DNA of 64,000 bases from Rhodoferax sp. U11-2br (GTDB taxonomy: Bacteria > Pseudomonadota > Gammaproteobacteria > Burkholderiales > Burkholderiaceae_C). Where the stretch lies: NCBI RefSeq assembly GCF_018619435.1, contig NZ_JAHFZF010000018.1, forward strand, positions 1 to 64,000. The letters are read 5' to 3'. The position numbers and the translations under genes are program-made. Below the pieces are notes generated by a model. It saw nothing but the letters and a program-made list of their open reading frames with translations. It was not told where the DNA came from and ran no database searches. Shown here piece by piece: positions 20,343-29,640 of the stretch; position 1 is the first letter of the stretch; each line of letters opens with the position of its first letter.

Positions 20343-21875
20343 ATGAACGATATTCTTTCCGCCTTCTCGGTTGTCTTCAGCTTCAACGCCATGCTGATGA
20401 TTTTTCTGGGCACACTGGCTGGCGTCATCATCGGCGCCCTGCCCGGACTCACCGTCAACATGGGTATTGCCTTGTTGATGCCTCTGACCTTCTCCTTCCA
20501 GGGCATGACCGGTATCCTGATGCTGCTGGGGGTGTATTGCGGCGCCATTTATGGTGGCTCGATCTCGGCGATTCTGATCAACACCCCAGGTACCCCTGCG
20601 TCTGCGGCCACCATCCTCGATGGTTACCCGATGGCCATGAAGGGAGAAGCTGGCCGTGCGCTGGGTCTGTCCACCACTTCGTCGGTGTTTGGCGGCGTCT
20701 TCAGCACCATCTGCCTGATCCTGATCTCACCGCTGCTGGCCAAGGTGGCGGTGGGCTTGTCGGCGCCCGAGTACTTTGCGCTGGCTGTGTTTGGTATCAG
20801 CATCATCACCAGTGTGTCGTCCCAATCGATCATCAAAGGCCTGATGGGCGGCTGCCTGGGTCTGGCCATTGCCACTGTGGGTCTGGATCCGATGACCGCT
20901 GGTTTCCGCTTCACCTTTGATTCGGTCTACCTGATGGGTGGCATCTCGTTTGTGCCGATTCTGGTGGGACTGTTTGCCTTCTCACAAGGCATGATCAGCA
21001 TGGAGGACAACTTCCGGGGTGATGAAAACCGCAAGGTGCAGGTGGCCATCAAACGGATTCTGCCGACCTGGGCCGACCTGAAACGCGTGTTCCCGACACA
21101 ACTGCGCTCCTCGGCCATTGGCACCGTCATCGGGGCGATTCCAGGCACCGGAGGTGACATTGCCTCCTACATCTCCTACACCGAAGCCAAGCGCTGGTCC
21201 AAACACCCCGAGGAATTTGGCCACGGTTCGATCGAAGGTACCTCGGCGCCAGAAGCGGGCGCCAATGCAGTCTCAGGCGGAGCCATGGTGCCCTTGTTGA
21301 CCCTGGGCATACCGGGTGATGGCGCCACCGCGATCATGATGGGGGCCTTCATGGTGCAAGGCCTGTCTCTGGGACCGCTGCTGTTTACCGAGCACCCAGT
21401 GGAAGTCAACACGATCTTCATCGGTCTGATGGTTGCCAACATCGTGATGGGCTGTATTGGTTTTGCCGGTTTGCGGCTGTCCACCAAGATCATGGATGTG
21501 CCACGCCGTGTGCTGGTCCCCATCATCCTGACACTGTGCGCCGTGGGCGCCTACTCGGTGAACCACACCATGATTGACGTGTTTGTCATGATGGCGGCGG
21601 GTGTGCTCGGTTACATCCTGATCAAGCTGGACTTCTCGATGTCGCCCATCGTGATCGGGATCATTCTGGGGCCGATGGCGGAAACCAATCTGCGCCGCAC
21701 ACTGGCCATGTCCAACGGTGACTACTCGGTGTTTTTCACCCGTCCGATCTGCCTGAGCTTCTTGGTTATCGCGGTGTTCACCCTGTTCATTCCCATCGTC
21801 GGCCCGAGAGTCTGGGCCTGGTGGAAAAAACGCAGTGGTGGCCCGGTCCTCGCCCAGGTCAACTCACCGGAATAA
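20343..21875 (+). CDS. TctA-family large permease subunit
   Basis: 510 residues and about ten to twelve membrane segments. The family blocks GVIIGALPGLTVNMGIALL and GAIYGGSISAILINTPGTP are present, as is the second inverted block GTVIGAIPGTGGDIASYISY. It is the channel subunit of the uptake system, driven by the proton or sodium gradient. It is the last gene of the operon and is followed after 38 bp by a terminator. Confidence 0.95.
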   Translation: MNDILSAFSVVFSFNAMLMIFLGTLAGVIIGALPGLTVNMGIALLMPLTFSFQGMTGILMLLGVYCGAIYGGSISAILINTPGTPASAATILDGYPMAMKGEAGRALGLSTTSSVFGGVFSTICLILISPLLAKVAVGLSAPEYFALAVFGISIITSVSSQSIIKGLMGGCLGLAIATVGLDPMTAGFRFTFDSVYLMGGISFVPILVGLFAFSQGMISMEDNFRGDENRKVQVAIKRILPTWADLKRVFPTQLRSSAIGTVIGAIPGTGGDIASYISYTEAKRWSKHPEEFGHGSIEGTSAPEAGANAVSGGAMVPLLTLGIPGDGATAIMMGAFMVQGLSLGPLLFTEHPVEVNTIFIGLMVANIVMGCIGFAGLRLSTKIMDVPRRVLVPIILTLCAVGAYSVNHTMIDVFVMMAAGVLGYILIKLDFSMSPIVIGIILGPMAETNLRRTLAMSNGDYSVFFTRPICLSFLVIAVFTLFIPIVGPRVWAWWKKRSGGPVLAQVNSPE

Positions 21876-21913
21876 CACAGCGGGCGGTGTCGTCACTGCC
21901 TGTTGTACCCAGC

Positions 21914-21942
21914 AAAAAGCGGCCGTTCTGGCCGCTTTTTTT
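21914..21942 (+). terminator. Bidirectional terminator between tctA and lacI
   Basis: AAAAAGCGGCC / GGCCGCTTTTT stem with a GTTCT loop and a T7 run. It lies between the converging ends of the tctA homologue and the lacI gene and can serve both. Confidence 0.9.
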
Positions 21943-21968
21943 ACACTGAGGAGGTGCTCTGAGCGTCT

Positions 21969-22979
21969 TCAGGCCTTGCGGCTGCGCCAGTGCAAATGGG
22001 CCGGCACGGTCTGGGAAACCGGTGTCTGTTTGTTGATCAAGCCAATCAGGCCTGCCAGCGTGGCCTGTGCCAGGGCCTGACTGTCCTGCTCGATCGAATC
22101 TATTTTCAGAGGCAGGCAGTCCAGCAGCGAGTGGTCATCAAAAGTGATGATGCGCTGCGGTGCAATGCTGAAGTGCTGGTTGTGGCTGATGAAGGCCAGC
22201 GCCCCCTCCAGCAGCGTCATCGACCCGGTGAACAACACGCGCGGATAACGCCCCAGCTCTTGATAACAATCCTGCATCATCGCGTAACCACTGCTGCGGC
22301 GGTAGTCACGCGCACGCACCCAGCCAGGCTGCTCCTCCAGGCCAGCGGAAGCCAAGGCCGCACGAAACCCTTTGAGCCGGTCGATGCTGGGAGACAGATA
22401 GGGTTGTCCGCCAAAGTAATACGCCTCCCCGGCACCGTCCTTGAGCGCGTCAGAGACCATGTCGGTCACCGCGCCGGTGGCGTCTGTGATCACATGGGTC
22501 AAGGACTTGTCGTTCACCCGACGGTCGGCCAGACACAAGGGCAAACGTGTACGCCATTTGAGGTAGACCTTGGGGTCGGGCGAACAGGGCATGACCATCA
22601 AGCCATCCACCTGTCTGGCAATCAGGTGTTCAATACCCGCGCGCTCCTGTTCAGGGTCATCGTTGCTCGACACCACCAGCAACTGGTAACCAGCCTGATG
22701 GCAAATCGGCTCCATCGCCTGCGCCAGACTGGCCAGCGCCAGATTGGTCAGTTCGGGAATCACCAGACCCAGTGTGTTGCTGTAACCCGAGCGCAAGGCC
22801 CGCGCCGAATGGGAGGGCTGGAAATTGGTTTTTTGGGCGGCTTCCAGCACACGCTGTTGGGTGGCTGCCGCAATCCGGAATTCCTTGGCGCGGCCATTGA
22901 GCACCATGCTGGCCGTGGTGCGGGAGACACCCGCCATGCTGGCGATGTCATGGATGGTCAGGCGTGTGTAGTCGCTCAT
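21969..22979 (-). CDS. LacI-family transcriptional regulator
   Basis: 336 residues. The N-terminal helix-turn-helix is LTIHDIASMAGVSRTTASMVLNG and the hinge helix is FQPSHSARALRSG. A periplasmic-binding-like effector domain follows from LGLVIPELTNLALASLAQAM. The hinge and linker resemble the Cra/FruR and SutR branch. It lies at the end of the catabolic operon in convergent orientation and probably represses it through the palindrome at 13349-13364. The effector is likely a sugar or pathway intermediate. Confidence 0.92.
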   Translation of the reverse strand: MSDYTRLTIHDIASMAGVSRTTASMVLNGRAKEFRIAAATQQRVLEAAQKTNFQPSHSARALRSGYSNTLGLVIPELTNLALASLAQAMEPICHQAGYQLLVVSSNDDPEQERAGIEHLIARQVDGLMVMPCSPDPKVYLKWRTRLPLCLADRRVNDKSLTHVITDATGAVTDMVSDALKDGAGEAYYFGGQPYLSPSIDRLKGFRAALASAGLEEQPGWVRARDYRRSSGYAMMQDCYQELGRYPRVLFTGSMTLLEGALAFISHNQHFSIAPQRIITFDDHSLLDCLPLKIDSIEQDSQALAQATLAGLIGLINKQTPVSQTVPAHLHWRSRKA

Positions 22980-23027
22980 GGGACGGTGTTTGGTGACAGA
23001 TCAACAGCCGCTTTTTTGGCAATACTT

Positions 23028-23039
23028 AGAGCACGCTCT
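23028..23039 (-). promoter_or_regulatory. Possible autoregulatory palindrome upstream of lacI
   Basis: AGAGCACGCTCT has perfect 5-base arms around a 2-base centre and lies 49 bases before the lacI start. The arms differ from the GCTAA arms of the operon operator, so binding by this regulator is only a suggestion. Confidence 0.3.
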
Positions 23040-23143
23040 GAAGGGTTTTCCCTAGGGACTCTACCACAGGCAGACCCCAAAAACCGGCTTTGCGTTGGGC
23101 AAAAAAGGGCTCTTTGACACCACATCTGGCTGGTCAAACCAGT

Positions 23144-24610
23144 TCACCGCGTGCAGCCCTCCAGAAAGCTGAAGATGGCCGGGTCGTCACAAAAAATAAC
23201 GTTAAAACGTATCCATGCGCTGGTGCGCAAATCCGGGCTGAACAGGTGGCCGGGGCCCAGCAAAATGTCCTGTTCAGCCGCTTTGTAAGCCAGCTCAGCC
23301 GAGTCCTCCAGAGCCAGATGCCTGGCCCACAAGAAGATGCCGGCCTTGGGTTCACAAAATATTTCAAACCCGGCCTTGAGCAAGAGGGAGGCGGTGGCCA
23401 CATGGGCCTTGGCGAGGCGTTCGCGCAGACCCTTGACATGTTTGCGACAGCGGCCATCGGTCAATGCTCCGTGGGCCAAGCGTTCACTGAACTCGCTTGA
23501 GGTCAAACCCGAAATCATCTTGAGCTGGGCCAGGTCCTCCAGCAGATCCGGGCTGGCCGCCACATAACCGACCCGGATATTGGGTGAAATGGTTTTGGAG
23601 AAGCTGCTGATGTAGATGACGCGGTTGAGCTGGTCCAGACTGGCCAGGGACGGACGGGGCTCCGGGTCCAGATCGGCGTAGATGTCGTTCTCGACCACCA
23701 GAAAGTTGTGTTTGTCAGCCAGCTGCATCACCCGGTGCAGATGCGAGAGCTGGGCAATCGAGCCCGTCGGGCTGTGCAGCCGTGGCTGGGTGAAAAACAC
23801 CTTGGGTTGCTCTTCGATCACCAGCCGTTCCAGCTCGGCCAGATCGTAGCCGTTAGGTGTGCGTGGCACACCAATCAGGCGCGCGCCCAAGAACCGCAGT
23901 GAAAACAGCAGGTTCGGGTAGCCCGGGTCATCCACTAGCACCGCGTCGCCCGGGCGTATCAGTCTGCGCGCCACCAAGTCCATGGCCTGGCTGGAGCCCT
24001 GGGTCAACAACACCTGCTCGGGCGGCACCGAGATTTCCTGCTCGGCCAACATCTCACACACCAGTTGGCGCAAAGGTGGGTATCCCTTGGGTTCACCATA
24101 ACCACTGAGCTCCGTCTCTTCGGTGGCCAGACTGCGCAGCGCCCGGCGCACGCCGTCCTGAAAAAGCCAGTCCCCCGGCAGCCAGCCGCAGCCCGGCTTC
24201 AGCCGCAGTGCCCGGTTCTCAAAAATGCGGCGCAGGTACCACATCGAATCAAAATTGAAGTTCGGGCCGTCACCCGCCACCGCCGCCACCGACAGCGGTC
24301 GATTCTTGACAAAAAAGCCCGAATGCGGCCGGGAAGAGAAATAACCCTGGGCCACCAGGCGGTCATAGGCATCGACCACGGTGAACACACTCACATTGTG
24401 GGCGTGGGCGAACTGGCGGATGGACGGTGCCTTGGAGCCGGGCCGCAGTGAGCCGTCTTCGATGTCAGCGCGAAAACCTGCCACGATCTGCAGGACCAGG
24501 GGTGTGGAACTCTGGGGGTTCAGTGTCAACATGAGTAATCTGTTGGGTGGGCGGACGATGGCCACATTGTCCAGGCTCGTGCCCCGATACGGCGTGTTCA
24601 ATGTGTGCAT
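23144..24610 (-). CDS. MocR/GabR-type regulator (GntR HTH fused to aminotransferase fold)
   Basis: 488 residues. An N-terminal winged helix (about residues 38-105; GSKAPSIRQFAHAHNVSVFT) is fused to a fold type I aminotransferase domain with the PLP Lys in SFSKTISPNIRVGY. Such proteins sense amines or PLP adducts; GabR activates gabT/gabD. It is divergent from gabT with 177 bp between, which fits a GABA-type regulator. The effector could be GABA or a guanidino compound. The start is uncertain: ATG 24610 or ATG 24532 (MLTLNPQSS), neither with a good ribosome site. Confidence 0.88.
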   Translation of the reverse strand: MHTLNTPYRGTSLDNVAIVRPPNRLLMLTLNPQSSTPLVLQIVAGFRADIEDGSLRPGSKAPSIRQFAHAHNVSVFTVVDAYDRLVAQGYFSSRPHSGFFVKNRPLSVAAVAGDGPNFNFDSMWYLRRIFENRALRLKPGCGWLPGDWLFQDGVRRALRSLATEETELSGYGEPKGYPPLRQLVCEMLAEQEISVPPEQVLLTQGSSQAMDLVARRLIRPGDAVLVDDPGYPNLLFSLRFLGARLIGVPRTPNGYDLAELERLVIEEQPKVFFTQPRLHSPTGSIAQLSHLHRVMQLADKHNFLVVENDIYADLDPEPRPSLASLDQLNRVIYISSFSKTISPNIRVGYVAASPDLLEDLAQLKMISGLTSSEFSERLAHGALTDGRCRKHVKGLRERLAKAHVATASLLLKAGFEIFCEPKAGIFLWARHLALEDSAELAYKAAEQDILLGPGHLFSPDLRTSAWIRFNVIFCDDPAIFSFLEGCTR

Positions 24611-24659
24611 CCCAAGGAAATAGCGCGGATTGGGCCAAGTGTGTCAGTCATAGGGTTGG

Positions 24660-24746
24660 ACTGTATTGTGTGCGGGGCCTGCACAGTACATCCTCAAAAT
24701 AGGCTTCACTGTATATGGTTGATCCAGATCAACAACTCTACAGTGC
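24660..24746. promoter_or_regulatory. Candidate binding sites of the MocR-type regulator
   Basis: Two direct copies of ACTGTAT (24660-24666 and 24708-24714) each have a partner in the opposite direction (ACAGTAC at 24683-24689 and ACAGTGC at 24740-24746). The four half-sites lie in the control region between the regulator gene and gabT. GabR/MocR proteins bind spaced repeats of this size; the assignment is inference. Confidence 0.45.
24718..24733 (+). promoter_or_regulatory. FNR/ANR box upstream of gabT
   Basis: GTTGATCCAGATCAAC contains a perfect match to the FNR consensus TTGAT-N4-ATCAA (24719-24732). It is centred about 62 bases before the gabT start codon. With a -10-like TCTAAA at 24760-24765, the distance to transcription start would be about 45 bases, near the usual activating position. 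Confidence 0.65.
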
Positions 24747-24787
24747 ATCAACTGTGTTTTCTAAATCACCCACTGCTTAGGAGAAAT

Positions 24788-26080
24788 ATGTTGACCAAAA
24801 CCCTCAAAACCAATGCCGACCTGATGGCCCGCCGCAGAGCCGCTATCCCCCGTGGTGTGGGTCAAAGCCACGAAGTGTTCATCGCACGGGCCGAGAACGC
24901 CGAAATCTGGGACGTGGAGGGCAAACGCTACATCGACTTTGCCGGTGGTATTGCGGTACTCAACACCGGCCATGGCCGCCCCGAGATCAAGGAAGCCGTC
25001 AAAGCGCAGATCGACCTGTTCACCCACACCTGCTTCCAGGTGCTGGCCTACGAGTCCTATGTGGAACTGGCCGAACGTTTCAACGCCCTGGCGCCCGGCG
25101 ACTTTGCCAAAAAGACGCTCTTCTTGACCACGGGTGCCGAGGCCGTGGAAAACGCGATCAAGATCGCCCGCTCACACACCAAACGCAGCGCGGTGATCGC
25201 CTTCACCAGCGGCTATCATGGCCGCACCCTGCTGACCCTGGGGTTGACCGGCAAGGTGGCGCCGTACAAAACCGGCTTTGGCCCCTTCCCTGGCGAAATT
25301 TTTCACGCCCAGTTCCCTAACGAAACCCACGGCGTGAGTGTGGACGACTCGATTGCCTCCATCGAGTCGATCTTGAAGAACGATGTCGAAGCCAGCCGCG
25401 TGGCAGCCATCATTGTGGAGCCGGTGCAAGGTGAAGGTGGCTTCAATGTGGCACCCACAGACTTTTTGCAGCGGGTTCGTGCCCTGTGTGACCAGCATGG
25501 CATCCTGATGATTGTGGACGAGATCCAGACCGGCGCTGGCCGCACCGGCACCTGGTTTGCCATCGAACACAGCGGTGTGGCACCCGACATGATCACCATG
25601 GCCAAGTCCATGGCGGGTGGTTACCCGATCTCCGGGGTAGTGGGCCGCGCCGAGGTGATGGACGCCCCGGCTGCCGGTGGTCTGGGTGGCACCTACGCCG
25701 GTAGTCCCATCGCCTGCGCCGCCGCCCTGGCGGTGCTGGATGTGTTCGAGAAAGACAACTTGCTGGAACGCAGCCGCAGCATGGGCGCCCACTTGGTGAC
25801 GCGTCTGGAAGCGATGGCAGCCAAGGACAAACGCATTGCCGCCGTGCGCGGTCTGGGTGCGATGGTGGCCTTTGAATTGTGCAAAGACGGTGATCCGCAC
25901 CAACCCAGTGCAGAACTGGCCAAAGCGCTGGCAGCGGAGGCCACCAAGCGTGGCTTGATCCTGCTGACCTGCGGCACGTATGGCAATGTGGTGCGTATTC
26001 TGGTGCCTTTGACCGCCAGCGACGCCATAGTGAATGAGGGCCTGGACATCATCGAAGCCTGCCTGGCAGCAACGGCCTGA
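24788..26080 (+). CDS. gabT: 4-aminobutyrate aminotransferase
   Basis: 430 residues of class III PLP aminotransferases. Motifs are TTGAEAVENAIKIAR, SGYHGRTLLTLGLTG, IVEPVQGEGGF, DEIQTGAGRTG and the PLP Lys273 in MAKSMAGGYPISG. It moves the amino group of GABA to 2-oxoglutarate, yielding succinic semialdehyde, which GabD in the same cluster oxidises. ATG 24788 is chosen for its TTAGGAG ribosome site and because family members begin near this point. A related 5-aminovalerate activity is possible. Confidence 0.94.
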   Translation: MLTKTLKTNADLMARRRAAIPRGVGQSHEVFIARAENAEIWDVEGKRYIDFAGGIAVLNTGHGRPEIKEAVKAQIDLFTHTCFQVLAYESYVELAERFNALAPGDFAKKTLFLTTGAEAVENAIKIARSHTKRSAVIAFTSGYHGRTLLTLGLTGKVAPYKTGFGPFPGEIFHAQFPNETHGVSVDDSIASIESILKNDVEASRVAAIIVEPVQGEGGFNVAPTDFLQRVRALCDQHGILMIVDEIQTGAGRTGTWFAIEHSGVAPDMITMAKSMAGGYPISGVVGRAEVMDAPAAGGLGGTYAGSPIACAAALAVLDVFEKDNLLERSRSMGAHLVTRLEAMAAKDKRIAAVRGLGAMVAFELCKDGDPHQPSAELAKALAAEATKRGLILLTCGTYGNVVRILVPLTASDAIVNEGLDIIEACLAATA

Positions 26081-26094
26081 CTGGCACACTATTT

Positions 26095-26160
26095 GCGTAG
26101 CTAAAACAGCTTGTAGCCCTTATTCCATGGGCTTATAGTGCTTTTGAAAGAATAGCAAAT
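26095..26160 (+). repeat. Dispersed palindromic repeat between gabT and the ABC operon
   Basis: GTAGCTAAAACAGCTTGTAG is followed by the inverted pair AGCCC/GGGCT and an A/T-rich end. It ends directly before the ATG of the ATP-binding gene, so it also forms that gene's leader; only a weak GAAAG ribosome site is left. Confidence 0.75.
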
Positions 26161-26161
26161 A

Positions 26162-27253
26162 ATGGCCTTATCCGAACCCCTGGTCCGCTTCTCCGGCATT
26201 CAAAAGACCTACGACGGCAGCACCCTGGTGGTGCGTGACTTGAACCTCGATATCCAGAGTGGTGAATTTTTGTCGCTGCTCGGGCCATCGGGTTCGGGCA
26301 AGACCACCACGCTGATGATGTTGGCTGGTTTTGAGTCGCCCACCGCCGGAGACATTTTGTTGAATGGCCGCCAGATCACCGGCACGCCACCGCACAAACG
26401 CAACTTTGGCATGGTGTTCCAGAACTACGCGCTGTTTCCCCACATGAACGTGGCGCAAAACGTGGCCTACCCGCTCACGGTGCGCGATGTGCCCAAGGCC
26501 GAGCAGGAACAGCGTGTCAAGAAGGCGCTGGACATGGTGCGCCTCTCGGGCATGGGGGACCGGTTGCCGGCCAGGCTCTCGGGCGGCCAGCAACAACGTG
26601 TGGCGCTGGCGCGGGCCTTGGTGTTCAACCCGCAACTGGTGCTGATGGACGAGCCGCTGGGTGCGCTGGACAAACAGCTGCGTGAACACATGCAGATCGA
26701 GCTCAAGGAGCTGCACCACCAGCTGGGTGTGACCTTTGTCTACGTGACCCACGACCAGGGTGAGGCCCTGACCATGAGTGACCGGGTGGCGGTGTTCAAC
26801 GAAGGCATCATCCAGCAGCTGGCCGATGCCCAGTCGCTGTACGAGACCCCCTCCAACCGCTTTGTGGCCGGTTTTGTGGGCGACAGCACGGTGCTGCGCG
26901 GCACGCTGGGGCAGGATGCCAGCAGCATCCACCTCAGTGGCCTGGGGGTGAGCCTGCGCGGACTCAACATCAACCAGAGTGCCAGCGGCGCAAAGGTGGA
27001 GGCCTGTGTCCGCCCTGAACGTATTGCCTTGTCCCTGGACGTACCCAGCCAATCCAACTGCCTGACGGCCCAGGTAGTAGACATTGTTTATTACGGTGAC
27101 CATGTGCGCCTGTTGTGCAAGCTGGGGCCCGATCAGCCCCAGGCGGTGGTCAAACTCGCATTGATCCACCCCTGTGCCCAACACCCGCCCGAGCCTGGCA
27201 GCACCGTGTACCTGGCGTTCCCGCCCGAGTACACCCGCATCTACGCCGTGTGA
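26162..27253 (+). CDS. ABC importer ATP-binding protein, polyamine/GABA type
   Basis: 363 residues. Walker A is GPSGSGKTTT, the signature LSGGQQQRVALARAL, Walker B LVLMDEPLGALD, and the switch His in YVTHDQGEA. A C-terminal TOBE domain (about 285-360) is typical of PotA-type ATPases. It energises import by the two permeases encoded downstream. Given its place between gabT and the ureohydrolase, the load is probably a polyamine, GABA or 4-guanidinobutyrate. Confidence 0.92.
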   Translation: MALSEPLVRFSGIQKTYDGSTLVVRDLNLDIQSGEFLSLLGPSGSGKTTTLMMLAGFESPTAGDILLNGRQITGTPPHKRNFGMVFQNYALFPHMNVAQNVAYPLTVRDVPKAEQEQRVKKALDMVRLSGMGDRLPARLSGGQQQRVALARALVFNPQLVLMDEPLGALDKQLREHMQIELKELHHQLGVTFVYVTHDQGEALTMSDRVAVFNEGIIQQLADAQSLYETPSNRFVAGFVGDSTVLRGTLGQDASSIHLSGLGVSLRGLNINQSASGAKVEACVRPERIALSLDVPSQSNCLTAQVVDIVYYGDHVRLLCKLGPDQPQAVVKLALIHPCAQHPPEPGSTVYLAFPPEYTRIYAV

Positions 27254-27315
27254 GCTGTTTGCACTTCCGTTTTCCCTCCCTGCCCTTCACCCACTACCCA
27301 AAGGAACTGTTCCCC

Positions 27316-28347
27316 ATGAAAAAAAGCCTGATCGCACTGGCATCCCTGTCAGCCTGCCTCACCCTGTCGGCGCACGCGCAAGAAGCCATCACTGTGGTGA
27401 ACTTCGGTGGCGCCAACGCCAATGCCCAGAAAGTGGCCTATTACGAACCGATTGCCAAAGAGGGCATCAAGGTGACCGCTGTGGAATACAACGGTGAACA
27501 AGCCAAGATCAAGGCCATGGTCGACACCAAGAACGTGACCTGGGACGTGGTCGAGGTGGAATCCCCCGACGTGGCCCGTGGCTGCGACGAGGGCCTGTTC
27601 GAAAAACTCGACTACAGCAAGATCGCCCCCAAAGCCGACCTGTTGCCCTCTGCGGTGAGCGAATGTGGCGTGGGTGTGTTCGTCTGGTCTACCGTGATGG
27701 CCTACAACGGCGACAAACTCAAGACCGCCCCCACGAGCTGGGCCGACTTTTTTGACACCAAGAAGATCCCCGGCAAACGCGGCATGCGCAAGGGTGCCCG
27801 CTACAACCTCGAATTTGCCCTGCTGGCCGACGGCGTGAAACCGGCCGACGTGTACAAGGTGCTGGCGACCAAAGACGGTGCCGAACGTGCCTTCAAAAAG
27901 CTGACCGAGCTCAAACCCAGCATCCAATGGTGGGAAGCCGGTGCCCAGGCGCCCCAATTCCTGGTGGCTGGTGACGTGGTGCTCTCCACCGTCTACAACG
28001 GCCGTGTCGACGCCGCCAACCGCGAAGGCCGCAACCTGCAGATCTACTGGCCCGGCGGCATTTATGACCTGGACTACTGGGTGATCCCCAAGGGCACGGC
28101 CAAGAAAGACGCTGCCTACAAGTTCATAGCCTACGCCTCCAAGCCGGAAAACCAGGCCGTGTACGCCCAGAACATCGCCTACGGCCCGACCAACAAGAAG
28201 GCCCTGGCCAAGCTGGACAAGAAGGTGCTCGACAACCTGCCCACCTCGGACAAAAACGCCAAGGATGCGCTGCAGTTCAACACCACGTTCTGGGCTGACC
28301 AGGGCGAGGCTCTGGAAAAACGTTTCGCCGCCTGGGCCACCCAGTAA
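27316..28347 (+). CDS. Periplasmic binding protein, PotD/spermidine-putrescine type
   Basis: 343 residues. The signal peptide is MKKSLIALASLSACLTLSAHA, cleaved before QEAITVVNFGGANANAQK. The mature part follows the family 1 polyamine binding pattern, including VEVESPDVARGCDEGLFEKLDYSKI and the late VIPKGTAKKDAAYKFIAYAS. ATG 27316 lies just downstream of AAGGAAC. It delivers substrate to the permeases encoded next. Confidence 0.9.
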   Translation: MKKSLIALASLSACLTLSAHAQEAITVVNFGGANANAQKVAYYEPIAKEGIKVTAVEYNGEQAKIKAMVDTKNVTWDVVEVESPDVARGCDEGLFEKLDYSKIAPKADLLPSAVSECGVGVFVWSTVMAYNGDKLKTAPTSWADFFDTKKIPGKRGMRKGARYNLEFALLADGVKPADVYKVLATKDGAERAFKKLTELKPSIQWWEAGAQAPQFLVAGDVVLSTVYNGRVDAANREGRNLQIYWPGGIYDLDYWVIPKGTAKKDAAYKFIAYASKPENQAVYAQNIAYGPTNKKALAKLDKKVLDNLPTSDKNAKDALQFNTTFWADQGEALEKRFAAWATQ

Positions 28348-28374
28348 ACCGCCGCAGCTCAGGAGCAGCCCACC

Positions 28375-29616
28375 ATGCCGATGCCAACCAGTGCCAACCC
28401 GCCCTTGGGCGACCTGCGCGCCGCACTCGCGCGTGCACAGTCACGCCGCAAATGGCGGGCCTTCACGCTGACGGTGCCTTTGCTGGTGTTTCTGCTGCTG
28501 ACGCTGCTGGTCCCAATAGCTGCGCTGCTGATGCGCGCGGTGGAAAACCCTGAGGTGGCCAAGGCCCTGCCCTCCACGGTGAAGGCCTTGGCCACCTGGG
28601 ACCGCCAGTCACAACCCAGCGCTGGCGCTTATGCCGCGCTGGTGAAAGACCTGTCCCACCTGCCCGACACGTCGGACGCTGGCGCCCTGGCGCGCCGCCT
28701 CAACACCGAAGCGCCCGGTGCCCGCTCACTCATCATGGGCGCCTACCGGGCCCTGCCCATCGAAGGGGATGCAGAAGCGGTGCGCCAACAACTTCTGGAC
28801 AAAGACCCGCGCTGGGCAGAAACAGAATTCTGGCAAGCCATCGCCAAAAACGGCTCACGCTGGACACCCGACTACCTGCTGGCGTCGGTCGATCTGCGCC
28901 GCGATGCCCAGGGTGATATTGCGCGCATGCCCGAAGAACAACGCGCCTACGGCGGCATTTTGCTGCGCACCTTCCAGGTCAGCCTGATCATCACCGTGAT
29001 GTGCCTGCTGCTGGCTTACCCGCTGGCCTACTGGCTCTCCACCCTGCCTGAGCGCCAGGCCAATCTGCTGATGATTGTGGTGCTGGTGCCGTTCTGGACC
29101 TCGATCCTGGTGCGCGTGGCCGCGTGGATTGTGCTGCTGCAGTCCGAAGGGCTGATCAACACCGCCTTGATCGACATCGGTGTCATCAGCAAACCGCTGG
29201 AGCTGCTGTTCAACCGCACCGGCGTGATCATTTCCATGACCCATATCCTGCTGCCTTTCATGATCCTGCCGCTCTACAGCGTCATGAAAAGTGTGCCCCC
29301 CACCTATGTGCGCGCTGCAGTGTCGCTGGGCAGTGCGCCGCTGGCCGCCTTCGCCCGCGTGTATGTGCCGCAAACCCTGCCCGGCGTCGGTGCAGGCGCC
29401 CTGCTGGTGTTCATCCTGTCGATTGGTTACTACATCACGCCAGCCCTGCTCGGCGGCGCCGATGACCAGATGCTGAGTTATTACATCGCCCGCTACACCA
29501 ACGTGGAAGTCAACTGGGGCATGGCCTGCGCACTCGGTGCTCTGCTGTTGGCCACCACCATGCTGCTCTATGGTGTGTACCGCCGTCTGGGCAAAACCGA
29601 CCTGGCCCTGGCCTAA
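28375..29616 (+). CDS. ABC permease, PotB type, long form
   Basis: 413 residues. After a first membrane segment (about 33-58) a soluble stretch of roughly 140 residues faces the periplasm before the remaining helices start near residue 195. This long form is usual in one branch of PotB-like permeases. The EAA loop AAVSLGSAPLAAFARVYVPQTLPG contacts the ATPase. It makes the channel with the next gene product and is 27 bp after the binding-protein gene. Confidence 0.9.
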   Translation: MPMPTSANPPLGDLRAALARAQSRRKWRAFTLTVPLLVFLLLTLLVPIAALLMRAVENPEVAKALPSTVKALATWDRQSQPSAGAYAALVKDLSHLPDTSDAGALARRLNTEAPGARSLIMGAYRALPIEGDAEAVRQQLLDKDPRWAETEFWQAIAKNGSRWTPDYLLASVDLRRDAQGDIARMPEEQRAYGGILLRTFQVSLIITVMCLLLAYPLAYWLSTLPERQANLLMIVVLVPFWTSILVRVAAWIVLLQSEGLINTALIDIGVISKPLELLFNRTGVIISMTHILLPFMILPLYSVMKSVPPTYVRAAVSLGSAPLAAFARVYVPQTLPGVGAGALLVFILSIGYYITPALLGGADDQMLSYYIARYTNVEVNWGMACALGALLLATTMLLYGVYRRLGKTDLALA

Positions 29617-29640
29617 CAGCACTGCAATCGGAAGACACCC

